A program made the translations under genes and the position numbers. Below the pieces are notes generated by a model that did no database searches, was not told the origin of the DNA, and was given only the letters and a program-made list of their open reading frames with translations. A stretch of DNA of 64,000 nucleotides from Burkholderia arboris. Its GTDB lineage: Bacteria > Pseudomonadota > Gammaproteobacteria > Burkholderiales > Burkholderiaceae. The stretch covers positions 124,001-188,000 of the forward strand of contig NZ_CABVPX010000005.1 in assembly GCF_902499125.1 (NCBI RefSeq). Direction: 5' to 3'. Positions 20,924 through 29,295 of this stretch are shown piece after piece (positions within the stretch are counted from its first letter, which is position 1; each line of letters opens with the position of its first letter).

Positions 20924-21748
20924 TCAGGCCGCGGCGGCGGCGGTGTGGCCGGTGAAGCGGCGCGCGAGCGCGAGCACGGCCCAGGTGACGATGCCGAGCA
21001 CGATCGACAGGCCGGCCGCCGTCGCGATGTTCGCGTTCAGCGTGAACTCGGTATAGATCGTCATCGGCAGCACGTTCAGGTCGGTGGCGAGCGTGAACGC
21101 GGTGCCGAATGCGCCCATCGCGGTCGCGAAGCAGATCGCGCCGGCCGCGATCAGGCCCGGCGCGAGCGCGGGCAGCACGATATCGATGAAGATGCGCCAC
21201 GGCGAGGCGCCGAGCGAACGGGCGGCTTCCTCGAGCGACGCGTCGAGCTTCGACGCGGCCGCGATCACGGTGACGATCACGCGCGGAATCGAGAAGTACA
21301 GGTAGCCGATGAACAGGCCCGCAACGGAGTACGCGAAGACCCACTTGTCGCCGGTGAGTTTCGCCGACAGCATCCCGATCAGCCCCTGGCGCCCGGCGAG
21401 CATGATCACCATGAAGCCGACGACGACGCCCGGAAACGCGAGCGGAAACGTGAGCAGCGCGAGCAGCACGCGCTTGCCTGCGAACTCGCGGCGCGCGAGA
21501 AGCAGGCCGGAGATCGTCGACAGCGCGAGCGTCGCGAGCGTGACGCCCGCTGACAGCGCGACCGTCTCGCCGAGACTCTTCATGTAGCGTGCATTGCCGA
21601 GCAGCGCCGCATAGCGCGGGAAGAACGCGCCGTCGGCGGATACCTGCACGAGCGCCGCCATCGGCAGCAGCCAGAATGCGGCGAACACCGCAAGCGCCGG
21701 CGCGACGAGCGCGACGCGCCAGCGCAGCGGGAAAGTCAGGTCGAGCAT
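20924..21748 (-). CDS. ABC transporter permease (first)
   Basis: This 274-aa inner-membrane protein has six spans and an EAA loop (LEEAARSLGASPWRIFIDIVLP) near residues 175-195. The ATG at 21748 directly precedes the first span (LRWRVALVAPALAVFAAFWLLP); upstream in-frame codons encode an Arg-rich shadow and are rejected. It forms a heterodimeric pore with the next gene's product. Confidence 0.93.
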   Translation of the reverse strand: MLDLTFPLRWRVALVAPALAVFAAFWLLPMAALVQVSADGAFFPRYAALLGNARYMKSLGETVALSAGVTLATLALSTISGLLLARREFAGKRVLLALLTFPLAFPGVVVGFMVIMLAGRQGLIGMLSAKLTGDKWVFAYSVAGLFIGYLYFSIPRVIVTVIAAASKLDASLEEAARSLGASPWRIFIDIVLPALAPGLIAAGAICFATAMGAFGTAFTLATDLNVLPMTIYTEFTLNANIATAAGLSIVLGIVTWAVLALARRFTGHTAAAAA

Positions 21749-21765
21749 CGGTTGCGTCCTGCCGC

Positions 21766-22794
21766 TTACTGCATCACTTGCAGGTATTGCTGGCCGAATG
21801 CCTGCTGGCCGGCCGCCATCTTGCCGAAGTCGACCGACTTCGCCCGCGCGTATTCGCTTGCCGGCAGGAACTTCGCGGCGATGTCGGCGCCGAGCGTCTG
21901 CGCGCGCACCGGACGCAGGTACGCGTTGGCCCACAGCTTCTGGCCTTCGTCGGACAGCACGAAGTCGAGCACCTTCTTGCCGTTCGCGTCGTGCGGCGCA
22001 CCCTTCACGAGGCTCATCACGTATGGCACGGCGATCGTGCCTTCCTTCGGAATCACGAACTCGACGTTCGCGTTGTCCTTGTATTTCGCGCGATACGCAT
22101 CGAAGTCGTAGTCGAGCAGGATCGGAATCTCGCCGGACAACACGCGCGCATACGCCGTTTGCTTCGGCACGATCGGCGCATTTGCCTTCAGCTTGCGGAA
22201 CCAGTCGAGCGCCGGCTTGAAGTTGTCGAGGCTGCCGCCGAGCGCCTGGTTGACGGCGACCGCGCCGGCATAGCCGACGAACGCGCTCGACGGATCGAGA
22301 TAGCCGACCATGCCCTTGTATTCGGGCTTCAGCAGATCGGCCCACGAGCGCGGCACCGGCTTGCCGTCGAGTGCGTCCTTGTTCACGAAGAAGCCGAGCG
22401 TGCCCGAGTGGATCGCGAACCAGTAGCCTTGCGGATCCTTCAGGTTCGCGGGAATGTCGTTCCAGTGCGCGGGCTTGTACGGCGCGATCACGCCCTTGTC
22501 CTTCGCCTGGAACGCCGACGACACGCCGAGGTAGACGACGTCGGCGACCGGGCTCTTCTGCTCGGCGATCAGTTGCGCGATCGACTGGCCGGAGTTCTTG
22601 TTGTCGAACGGCACGCGGATGCCGGTCTTCTGCTTGATCGCGGCGATCTGCGCGGCCCAGTCGGCCCATTCGGGCGGGCAGTTGTAGCAGATCGCCGTTT
22701 CGTCGGCGTGGGCGGCGGGTGCGCCGGCGATGAGCGCGGCGCAGGCGAGCGGCGCGGCGAGCGCGCGCAGCAGCGAGGTCAGGCGAAGGGACAC
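21766..22794 (-). CDS. Periplasmic solute-binding protein, family 1
   Basis: This 342-aa precursor starts at GTG (22794), 7 bases after a GGAGA site; this start gives a clean signal peptide (LTSLLRALAAPLACAALIAG, cleaved after AHA near residue 30). The mature N-terminus begins DETAICYNCPPEW, with two cysteines three residues apart that may form a disulfide. The fold matches class-1 extracellular binding proteins of the Fe3+/putrescine/phosphonate type. With a GpdQ-like phosphodiesterase downstream, a phosphodiester ligand is a reasonable guess, and 2-aminoethylphosphonate is an alternative. Confidence 0.88.
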   Translation of the reverse strand: MSLRLTSLLRALAAPLACAALIAGAPAAHADETAICYNCPPEWADWAAQIAAIKQKTGIRVPFDNKNSGQSIAQLIAEQKSPVADVVYLGVSSAFQAKDKGVIAPYKPAHWNDIPANLKDPQGYWFAIHSGTLGFFVNKDALDGKPVPRSWADLLKPEYKGMVGYLDPSSAFVGYAGAVAVNQALGGSLDNFKPALDWFRKLKANAPIVPKQTAYARVLSGEIPILLDYDFDAYRAKYKDNANVEFVIPKEGTIAVPYVMSLVKGAPHDANGKKVLDFVLSDEGQKLWANAYLRPVRAQTLGADIAAKFLPASEYARAKSVDFGKMAAGQQAFGQQYLQVMQ

Positions 22795-22871
22795 GGTGGG
22801 TCTCCGGGCGAGTGGGTGTAGCGCTGGTGTGGTGGCGTGGTTGTTCGTGTGCGTAGCGGCGCGACCGGCGT

Positions 22872-23897
22872 TCAGGCCTCGCGCAGGTGCAGCTCGGCGG
22901 CCGGCGGCGCGACCGTCGCGCCGTCGCGCACCGCATGCGGCAGGATCATCGACGTGCGTTCGATCGCCGTTCCGCCGATGCATTCGACGAGACGCTGCCA
23001 TGCGTGGCGGCCGATGTCGCGGTTCGGCGTCGCGACGCTCGCGAGCGGCGGCGCGAGCAGTTCGCCGATCGCGATGCCGTCGAAGCCGAGCACCGACAGG
23101 TCGTCCGGGATCGAGAAACCCGCGCGGCGCAGGCCGCGCATCACGACCATCGCGAGCAGGTCGTTGCTGCAGAAGAGGGCGGTCGGGCGCGTTGCATGTG
23201 CGGTGAGATGCGCGAGCACCGCGTCGGGCAGTTCAGGTGCGTTGAAGTCGACTTCGACCGGCGGCAGCGTGGCCACGCCGCTTTCCTCGAGTGCCTGCGC
23301 ATAGCCGAGATGGCGCTGGCGCGCGCGATCCGACGCGGCGAGCGAGCCGGCCAGCATCAGCACGCGACGGTGACCGCGCGCGGTCAGCAGCCGCACGCCG
23401 TCGTAGGCGGCGCGGCGGTTGTCGACCGATACCGACGGACGGCGCTGCGTGTCGTTGTGCATCAGCACGTAGTGCGGGCCGTCGTGGTCGAGCATGTCGA
23501 GCAGCGGGTGCGTATCCGCATCGGCGACGGTGAGGATCAGCCCTTCGACGCGCTGCTCGCGCAGCGTCTCGATCGCGTGGCGTTCGCGCGCCGCGTCGTA
23601 CTCGGTCGTCATCAGGATCAGCTTGAAGCCGGCCGCGGTCGCGAGCTCGTCGATGCCTTGCAGGCAGTCGGCGAACACCGGGTTCGACAGCGTCGGCACG
23701 ACGACGCCGACGAGCCGCGTACGCTCGCCGCGCAGTTGGCGGCCGAGCGGGCTCGGGCGGAACTGCAGCGTGTCGATCGCGGTGCGGATCGTTTGCAGCG
23801 TGGCGGGGCTGACGGTATGCGGTGCATTGATCGCACGTGAAACGGTGGCGATCGAGAAGCCCGCGAGGGCAGCGACATCCTTGATGGTCGAGGTCAT
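22872..23897 (-). CDS. LacI-family transcriptional regulator
   Basis: This 341-aa regulator begins with the LacI helix-turn-helix (TIKDVAALAGFSIATVSRAIN, residues 4-23) and a hinge (RPSPLGRQLRG), then a periplasmic-binding-protein-like effector domain (residues 60-330). It is first in the minus-strand unit, 77 bp before the binding-protein gene. Two AAACGTTT-centred palindromes lie just upstream, so it probably controls itself and the transporter. Longer upstream starts are rejected because they add a non-family N-terminus. Confidence 0.93.
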   Translation of the reverse strand: MTSTIKDVAALAGFSIATVSRAINAPHTVSPATLQTIRTAIDTLQFRPSPLGRQLRGERTRLVGVVVPTLSNPVFADCLQGIDELATAAGFKLILMTTEYDAARERHAIETLREQRVEGLILTVADADTHPLLDMLDHDGPHYVLMHNDTQRRPSVSVDNRRAAYDGVRLLTARGHRRVLMLAGSLAASDRARQRHLGYAQALEESGVATLPPVEVDFNAPELPDAVLAHLTAHATRPTALFCSNDLLAMVVMRGLRRAGFSIPDDLSVLGFDGIAIGELLAPPLASVATPNRDIGRHAWQRLVECIGGTAIERTSMILPHAVRDGATVAPPAAELHLREA

Positions 23898-23910
23898 GAA
23901 ATAACGCGAT

Positions 23911-23949
23911 GTAAACGTTTTCGGCTGGAAAATTATCGAAAACGTTTGT
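23911..23949. promoter_or_regulatory. Pair of LacI-type operators
   Basis: Two AAACGTTT-centred sites (23913-23920 and 23940-23947) have centres 27 bp apart. The larger arms AAACGTTTTCG and CGAAAACGTTT are themselves inverted repeats. The central CG inside an A/T-rich palindrome is the hallmark of LacI-family operators. They lie 16 to 50 bp upstream of the lacI-type start codon. Confidence 0.8.
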
Positions 23950-24200
23950 GACTTCGCGATGACGCACGCGACGCTTGTTTCGCAAAAAGCACGACACAAA
24001 CGTCTGACGGTTGGGGCCGCCGGACGACGCGGACTCGATTGTATCGGGGATGGTGCGGCGCGGGAGGAAATCGCTGGCGGTGTCGTATCGGTGTCGAATC
24101 CGCGGGCGGAATCCGTGCGACGGCGGCCGGTGTCGCGATGCGGCGGCGCAGAATAAGGGAACGCATGCGCAAGCAATGGTAGAATCGCCTCCGCCCTCTT

Positions 24201-24535
24201 GCCGGGGTGATGAAATTGGTAAACATAGCGGACTTAAACGATTGAGTGCCCGGTCGGAAACGGTCGGTGCAGAACCCTTCAAATTCGGTGAAACCCCTGA
24301 TGCGCGCATCGAGGCAACGCCGAGCCAAGCCTCGCGGCACACGCGAGGAAGGTGTAGAGACTAGACGGGGGGCGCCTAAGGCGCACGGGCAGCGGTCACG
24401 CCCGCGCGCGACGGTGAAGGCATAGTCCAGCGCACGAACGGTTACGCTTACGCGACGCCGGCTTTGAAAGAAGCAGTGTGACGAAAATCCGCCGCCTTAA
24501 CTGGCTTGCCGGTTCAAGTCCGGTCCCCGGCACCA
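24201..24535 (+). tRNA. tRNA-Leu(UAA), interrupted by a group I intron
   Basis: Exon 1 is 24201-24235 and exon 2 is 24484-24535; joined they form an 87-nt class II tRNA. The acceptor arms GCCGGGG and CCCCGGC pair fully, the discriminator is A and CCA is encoded. The anticodon stem GCGGA/TCCGC closes the loop CTTAAAA, so the anticodon is UAA. A long variable arm and the T-loop GGTTCAAGTCC are present. The intron interrupts the anticodon between U34 and A35, so an active tRNA needs splicing. A possible -10 box TAGAAT is at 24180-24185. Confidence 0.96.
24236..24483 (+). ncRNA. Group I intron (IC3-like), 248 nt, inside tRNA-Leu(UAA)
   Basis: The insert starts AAACGATTGAG after the exon U and ends in G before AAAATCC, as group I introns require. 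The internal guide GAG pairs with exon CUU, placing a U-G wobble at the 5' splice site. Core elements appear in order: AAATTCGGTGAAACC near 24281 (P4/P5 side), AACGCCGAGCCAAGC near 24316, GAAGGTGTAGAGACTAGACGG near 24348 (P7/P3 side, split here for description), CCTAAGGC near 24375 and GGTGAAGGCATAGTCC near 24413 (P8/P7 side). A GAAA tetraloop closes P2. No homing endonuclease frame fits inside. Insertion site and order match cyanobacterial tRNA-Leu introns; the core also resembles the Azoarcus tRNA-Ile intron. Confidence 0.93.
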
Positions 24536-24991
24536 CGACTATCCACGCGCATCGACATCGAGCGTCGAGATCCTTGTCCATCAAGGATTCAACAACTATC
24601 GGCGGGCTGTGCCTTCCGGTTTCCGCACAACGCTTTCTCCAAGCTCCCCAGCATTGCGCACGGGGTTGCGCATGGCATCGATTACCCGGTGTAGGTCGGG
24701 GGCGTGCGGGACTCACAGGTGTGCAGCGCGCAGCGCTGGCCTGGGCCTTCATCGCGCACTCGATGGCAAGACGCCTGTCGATCGTATTGCGGAGCCGCGC
24801 GAAATCACGTCTCTTGCGGACGAGGTGGGGATGGCTTGCGGCGAAACGAGGGAGCGGAGCCGGCAACGCGAATGGCGCGTCGGCACCACCCTCGGCGAAC
24901 ACTACCGGCACGTGGTGGAACTTGCGCCTCCTGACGGGGCCGCGAGTCCCACCGCTCAACGAAAACGGCACGCCGGGATGCGGCGCGATGT
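24536..24991. other. Gene-poor stretch between tRNA-Leu and the peptidase locus
   Basis: Just after the tRNA, ATCCTTG and CAAGGAT (24570-24588) form a 7-bp hairpin with a 5-nt loop that could end the transcript, though no T-run follows. No gene is convincing. A short plus-strand peptide HRALDGKTPVDRI (24750-24788) resembles the C-terminal end of integrase-core transposases, in a frame with no catalytic domain; it may be a scrap of a mobile element or chance. Confidence 0.45.
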
Positions 24992-26635
24992 CTATGAATC
25001 ACACCGCTCGCGCATGAAGTTCAGATTGCGCGTGCGCGCCGTGTCGATGCGAAAGCGCGTCACCTCGTTTCCCGAGCGTTCCACCGTCAAGACGCCGTGC
25101 ATGACGGCCAGCTGACCGGCCGGGTCGAACGTGAAAATGTCGTCGGCGACGGGCTCCAGCCGGTAACCGACACTGCCAGCGACGCCGTTCATGGTCATGG
25201 TGAGTTCGCCGTTCGTCACGGCGATCGTCGCACGTGCCGCAGCATCGTGACTGCGATACGTACCGGCCAGGCCTGCCGACGCATCGGCGAATGGCGGTGC
25301 GTGATCGGGCAAGCGCTCGAGCGTCTCCGCGTGGCCGCAGTCCACCAATTCGAGCGCCGTCACGCGTGCCGCTGCCGTCGACGCGCTAGGTTTGATCAGC
25401 AGCGCGCCGCCGGCCCCGTCGTCAACCCGCAACCCGGCCTCCGTCTCGATGAGCGGCTGGGGCATCTGCTTGACGTGATGGAAGCTCGCGATGACCTGCC
25501 CGTCGTGATCGCCGATCACGCAATACGTCCCGGACGCGCGCGAGTGGTACTTGCCGAGCAAGGTTTCGTGCCCGGCAGTTTGCAGGGGCGCGGCAAGCTT
25601 CGCGCCAAGGATCGCATCGCCCAGAACGATATCGACGATCTGCGTAGCCAGTTCAACCGGATTGGCCGCGGCGCCGTTGGTGAGCACGATGACATCCAGT
25701 GCGTGGCTGGCCACGGTCAACATCTGACAGGCGCCACCGAACACACCGCCGGCATGATGCAGCAGCTCCACGCCGCGATGGGGCGTGCGCATCAGCCCGA
25801 GGGCATAGACGCCTTCCGCACCGCTCGAATAGTGCGGTTTGGCCAGCATCTGGCGCCAGCTTGCTTCGCTGCCGAGACGCTTGGGGCTGCGCAAATGCGC
25901 GAGCCAGAGCAGCATGTCGTCGACCGTCGACACGATCCCGCCTTCGCCGAGCACTTCCCATGTCGGAAAGAGGCCGCGCATGAAGCCGCCGTTTCCATCC
26001 GGCACATGCTGGGTCGCCATGCGCGGGCGGATTTGCATGTCATCGGCGACCGACTCCGTATCGGCCATGCCGATCACATTGAAGATGCGTTCCTTCAGAA
26101 ACGTCTCGAAGGGGATGCCGCTGACCCGTTCGATCGCGAGCGACAGCAGGTGATATCCGCCGTTGCAGTAGATCATCCGTTCGCCCGGCGGGAAATTGAC
26201 GTCGCGTTGCCGGACTTCCGCCGCCAGCGCGCCACCGCGCGGCAGCGTCGCCACGCCTTGCGCGAGCAGCGTGAGGTCGAGATAGCAGCGGTAGCCGCCG
26301 GTATGCGTCATCAGTTGGCGCAAGCTGGGGGCGCCTGACAGCGGCGGCAGCTCGGGCACGTACGTGCGAATTCCGGCGTCGATGTCGAGCTTGCCGTCTT
26401 CGGCTAGCAGGAGTGCGGCGAGGCAGGTGAAGTGCTTGCTCGTCGAGCCGATGCGCAAGCGTGTGGCCGGTGTATTGGCGACGCCGTGCTCCAGGCTTGC
26501 CATGCCGAAGCCTCGCCGGTAGAGGACTTCGCCGCGATGGGCCACGGCCACGACGAGGCCGGGTTCGTCGCACTTGTTGAAACGTTCGAACAGGGCATCC
26601 AGTTGCTTCACGATGTCGCGCGATTCTTGTTTCAT
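24992..26635 (-). CDS. S12-family serine peptidase (MlrB/D-aminopeptidase-like), paralog 1
   Basis: This 547-aa protein has the penicillin-recognising (class C beta-lactamase-like) catalytic set: Ser 64-x-x-Lys 67 (STSK), Tyr 156-Cys-Asn 158 and His 294-Ala-Gly-Gly. The order and spacing match Ochrobactrum D-aminopeptidase and MlrB, the serine peptidase of microcystin degradation. About 200 extra C-terminal residues form further small domains, as in D-aminopeptidase. No signal peptide is seen, so action is cytoplasmic. It follows the TonB-dependent receptor by 19 bp in one transcript. It is clearly paralogous to the product of 31915-33576, with shared stretches such as LYRRGFGMASLEHG. Confidence 0.88.
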   Translation of the reverse strand: MKQESRDIVKQLDALFERFNKCDEPGLVVAVAHRGEVLYRRGFGMASLEHGVANTPATRLRIGSTSKHFTCLAALLLAEDGKLDIDAGIRTYVPELPPLSGAPSLRQLMTHTGGYRCYLDLTLLAQGVATLPRGGALAAEVRQRDVNFPPGERMIYCNGGYHLLSLAIERVSGIPFETFLKERIFNVIGMADTESVADDMQIRPRMATQHVPDGNGGFMRGLFPTWEVLGEGGIVSTVDDMLLWLAHLRSPKRLGSEASWRQMLAKPHYSSGAEGVYALGLMRTPHRGVELLHHAGGVFGGACQMLTVASHALDVIVLTNGAAANPVELATQIVDIVLGDAILGAKLAAPLQTAGHETLLGKYHSRASGTYCVIGDHDGQVIASFHHVKQMPQPLIETEAGLRVDDGAGGALLIKPSASTAAARVTALELVDCGHAETLERLPDHAPPFADASAGLAGTYRSHDAAARATIAVTNGELTMTMNGVAGSVGYRLEPVADDIFTFDPAGQLAVMHGVLTVERSGNEVTRFRIDTARTRNLNFMRERCDS

Positions 26636-26654
26636 TGTAAGTTATCCATATGAA

Positions 26655-29033
26655 TTAGAACGGAACGGTAAGCGCCGCGCCGATCGTGCGGGGCTGAATC
26701 ACGCTGACGAGCGCCGGGCCGCCGAGCGGCATCAGCGACGTACCGGCCGCGATCAACGCGCGACGGTCGAGCAGGTTGCGAACATAGAACGCCAGGCTGA
26801 ACTTCTTGAAGTCCACACCCGCTTGCAGATCCGTGATTGCATAGCCGGGCAACGGGTAGTCCGGCCGGCCGGAGCTGGCGTCGAACCCGCTATGGCGCCG
26901 ACCGACGAAGCGCTGGGTAATACCCGCATACGACGGATACCCGTGTGCGGTGAACAGATAGGTGCCCGAGAGTGTCGCGGCGAACTTGGCCGAGTTCGGC
27001 AATGGTGCGCCCGCGGTCGTACCCGCGCTGGCATTGCCTGTCGTCAAGCTGGCGTCGATGAGCGACAGGTTCGCACTGAAGTTCCAATGCGGGCCGGGGC
27101 GGAACGTGCCGGAGAACTCCAGGCCCTTGATTCGCGCGTTGCCGGCGTTGATGACCTGGTTGACGCCGTCGACGGTGCCGAGCTGCTGGATATTCTTCCA
27201 CTCGATGTCGTAGACAGACGTCTCCAGCGATAGCCGCTTGTCGAACAGATCGGCCTTGTAGCCGGCCTCATAGCTCCACAGCGTGTCGGGCGCGAAGGTC
27301 GGGCTACCCGCCGCGCGTACGCCGGTGAGGGGATCGATCAGCAGTGCATTCGGGCCACCGGGCCGGTATCCGCTGGCGATGCGGACATACGCATTGCTGT
27401 TGGAAGTCAGCGCATAGCGCGCGGTGAACATGTAGGTCTTGCTGGTGTCCGACGACGGCGCCGAGACGGTCTGTGTCGGGCCGGCAAGCGTACCGGAGGT
27501 CGTCTGGTCATAGGTCTGGGTGTTGTGCGCGATCCGGACGCCGCCGGTCAGCGAAAGACGCGGCGTGAGGTGATAAGTCAGGTCGCCGTATGCCGCGTAC
27601 TCGTTGTACGTGCTGGGCGCCTGGATCTCCGACAGGTTGGGGCCGGGCGTGCCGTCCGGCAACGTCGTCAGAAAGCCCTCGTTCAACGTGCTGCGCTCGT
27701 GCGTATAGAAGAGTCCGGCCAGCCACTCGAGCCGCCGGTTGCCCGGGGAGGTCAGGCGAAACTCCTGGGTAACCTTGTTCGTGGTGGCGACATCCTTCGC
27801 CACCACCGAGCCCAGGTTCAGCCCCTGAGCGGCAAACAGCGGCCCATAGACGCCGGTCAGGTCTTGCGGCGCGCTCGAGTTGATTCTTTGATACGACGTG
27901 ATCGAGTTCAGGCGCGCCCAGCCGAGTTCGTATTCCACCCCGGCCGAATAGAGTTGAATGTTCTGGTGAAAGGGTTGCGGGGCGAACTGTTGCGTTGTCA
28001 GGTCACCGCGGACCGGCTGCCCGTCGGGGCCGTATTCAACGTAGTTCGGATCGTTGCGGTTGATGTTTTGCGAGACCGCGGTCAACCGGACCGTCAAATC
28101 CCTGGTCGGCGTCAGTAGCAACGACGCGCGGGCGCCGTAGGTGTCGCCACGATCGATGTGGGAGCCGGCCACGGGGCCCACTGCGTCGACATAACCGCCG
28201 TCGTGCTGCCCGAAGACGGAAACGCGCAGCGCAGCAACGTCGGTCTTCAGCGGGATATTCAACGCTGCGTTGGCCGTTCCGCTCACACCGCCATGCGCGG
28301 TTCCCGACACGCCGGTGCCGACTTGCCCGGAAAATTGCCCCGAGTCCGGTTCGTTGGTCACGTATTTCAGCAGGCCGCCCATCGCACCCGCGCCATACAA
28401 CGTGCCCTGCGGACCCCGCAGGATTTCAACGTGATTGAGGTCGAGCAGGCTCATGTCGAGCGCGAACGTTGCACTCTGGGAGAACAAGGTGCTGCCGCCG
28501 AACGCGACGTCGTCGATATACATGCCGACCGTCGGCCCTGTCTGAATGCCTGTCGTCACGCCGCGGATACTGACCTGACCGGAACCGCTGCCGCCACTGG
28601 CGTTCAAGTCGACACCCGGCTCCGAGGACAGATAGTCGGACATCGTTTTCGCGCCGCTCTTCTGCAGTTCGTCGGCCGAAAGCACATTGACCTGCATCGG
28701 TACTTCGCGAGCCGGCTCACGTCGGCGTGTCGCGGTAACCACGACGGTATTGAGCGTCGCGCCACCTTTGCCTTGCGCCTTCGACAGCTCGGCTGCAGGG
28801 GCATTCGGCACCGCGGTGCCGGACGCAGTGGCAGGCGTCGCAGCGGACGCCGCATCGGGCGCGGCGATCTGTTGAGCCTGCATGGGCGTTTGCGCCTGTT
28901 CCTGCGCGTGGACGCCCAACGATACCAACCCGAATACCGGTCCGACGAAGAGGGGGGCGTAACGCCCGCCGTGCCGCAGCGGTAGCGTTGCCGAAACCGC
29001 CGTGTGCTTCGTCCGGTTTTTCATCTTCACCAT
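26655..29033 (-). CDS. TonB-dependent outer-membrane receptor
   Basis: This 792-aa precursor has a signal peptide ending VHAQ (about residue 44), a low-complexity Ala/Pro/Gln linker, then NTVVVTATRR as the likely TonB box (near residue 97). The plug domain (about residues 105-220) includes ILRGPQGTLYGAGAMGG, and a 22-strand-type barrel ends in Phe (ALTVPF), as needed for Bam insertion. The type resembles receptors for sizeable organic ligands found in sphingomonads. A strong GGAGGAG site precedes the ATG. It stands first in a two-gene unit with an S12 peptidase, so its ligand is probably a peptide. Its promoter region carries an inverted repeat shared with the tonB promoter. Confidence 0.92.
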   Translation of the reverse strand: MVKMKNRTKHTAVSATLPLRHGGRYAPLFVGPVFGLVSLGVHAQEQAQTPMQAQQIAAPDAASAATPATASGTAVPNAPAAELSKAQGKGGATLNTVVVTATRRREPAREVPMQVNVLSADELQKSGAKTMSDYLSSEPGVDLNASGGSGSGQVSIRGVTTGIQTGPTVGMYIDDVAFGGSTLFSQSATFALDMSLLDLNHVEILRGPQGTLYGAGAMGGLLKYVTNEPDSGQFSGQVGTGVSGTAHGGVSGTANAALNIPLKTDVAALRVSVFGQHDGGYVDAVGPVAGSHIDRGDTYGARASLLLTPTRDLTVRLTAVSQNINRNDPNYVEYGPDGQPVRGDLTTQQFAPQPFHQNIQLYSAGVEYELGWARLNSITSYQRINSSAPQDLTGVYGPLFAAQGLNLGSVVAKDVATTNKVTQEFRLTSPGNRRLEWLAGLFYTHERSTLNEGFLTTLPDGTPGPNLSEIQAPSTYNEYAAYGDLTYHLTPRLSLTGGVRIAHNTQTYDQTTSGTLAGPTQTVSAPSSDTSKTYMFTARYALTSNSNAYVRIASGYRPGGPNALLIDPLTGVRAAGSPTFAPDTLWSYEAGYKADLFDKRLSLETSVYDIEWKNIQQLGTVDGVNQVINAGNARIKGLEFSGTFRPGPHWNFSANLSLIDASLTTGNASAGTTAGAPLPNSAKFAATLSGTYLFTAHGYPSYAGITQRFVGRRHSGFDASSGRPDYPLPGYAITDLQAGVDFKKFSLAFYVRNLLDRRALIAAGTSLMPLGGPALVSVIQPRTIGAALTVPF

Positions 29034-29109
29034 TGTCTCCTCCTGATTTTGCGATCTACTGAACGCGGTGCCGCGTCGCGCAACTCAGGGTGAACGGTAA
29101 GTGCCGGTT

Positions 29110-29151
29110 ATTTCTGGTTCATGTGGCGTTTGTATCGTCGCTGATACAAAC
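29110..29151. promoter_or_regulatory. Shared regulatory element, site A (receptor/kinase divergent promoter)
   Basis: ATTTCTGGTTCAT at 29110-29122 is followed by the perfect inverted repeat GTTTGTATC (29128-29136) and GATACAAAC (29143-29151). The same layout without gaps recurs at 38440-38481. It is 77-118 bp upstream of the receptor ATG and also lies upstream of the kinase gene. Confidence 0.8.
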
Positions 29152-29295
29152 GATCGGGGAGGGCGAAGAGCGGACAGGCAGGCAGACGGGGCGGACCCGG
29201 GACGACGACTTGTTTCGGGTTTGCAATAAAGGGCACACATGGCGCCTACATTCACGGGTAATAATTGAAACTATCGCTCGCTGTCGGCCAGGACC

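Noticed and set aside
24201-24535. First impression of a tmRNA (ssrA): tRNA-like 3' end with a long unusual insert
   Set aside because: No tag-peptide frame or tmRNA 5' consensus is present; the insert has ordered group I core motifs and the exons join to a perfect tRNA-Leu(UAA).
24609-25115. Intact transposase or integrase gene after the tRNA
   Set aside because: Only a 13-residue resemblance; no DDE residues, no start, and no terminal repeats.
24992-26635. Annotation as beta-lactamase (antibiotic resistance)
   Set aside because: The fold family is shared, but YCN/HAGG motifs, extra C-terminal domains and peptide-use neighbours fit D-aminopeptidase/MlrB better.
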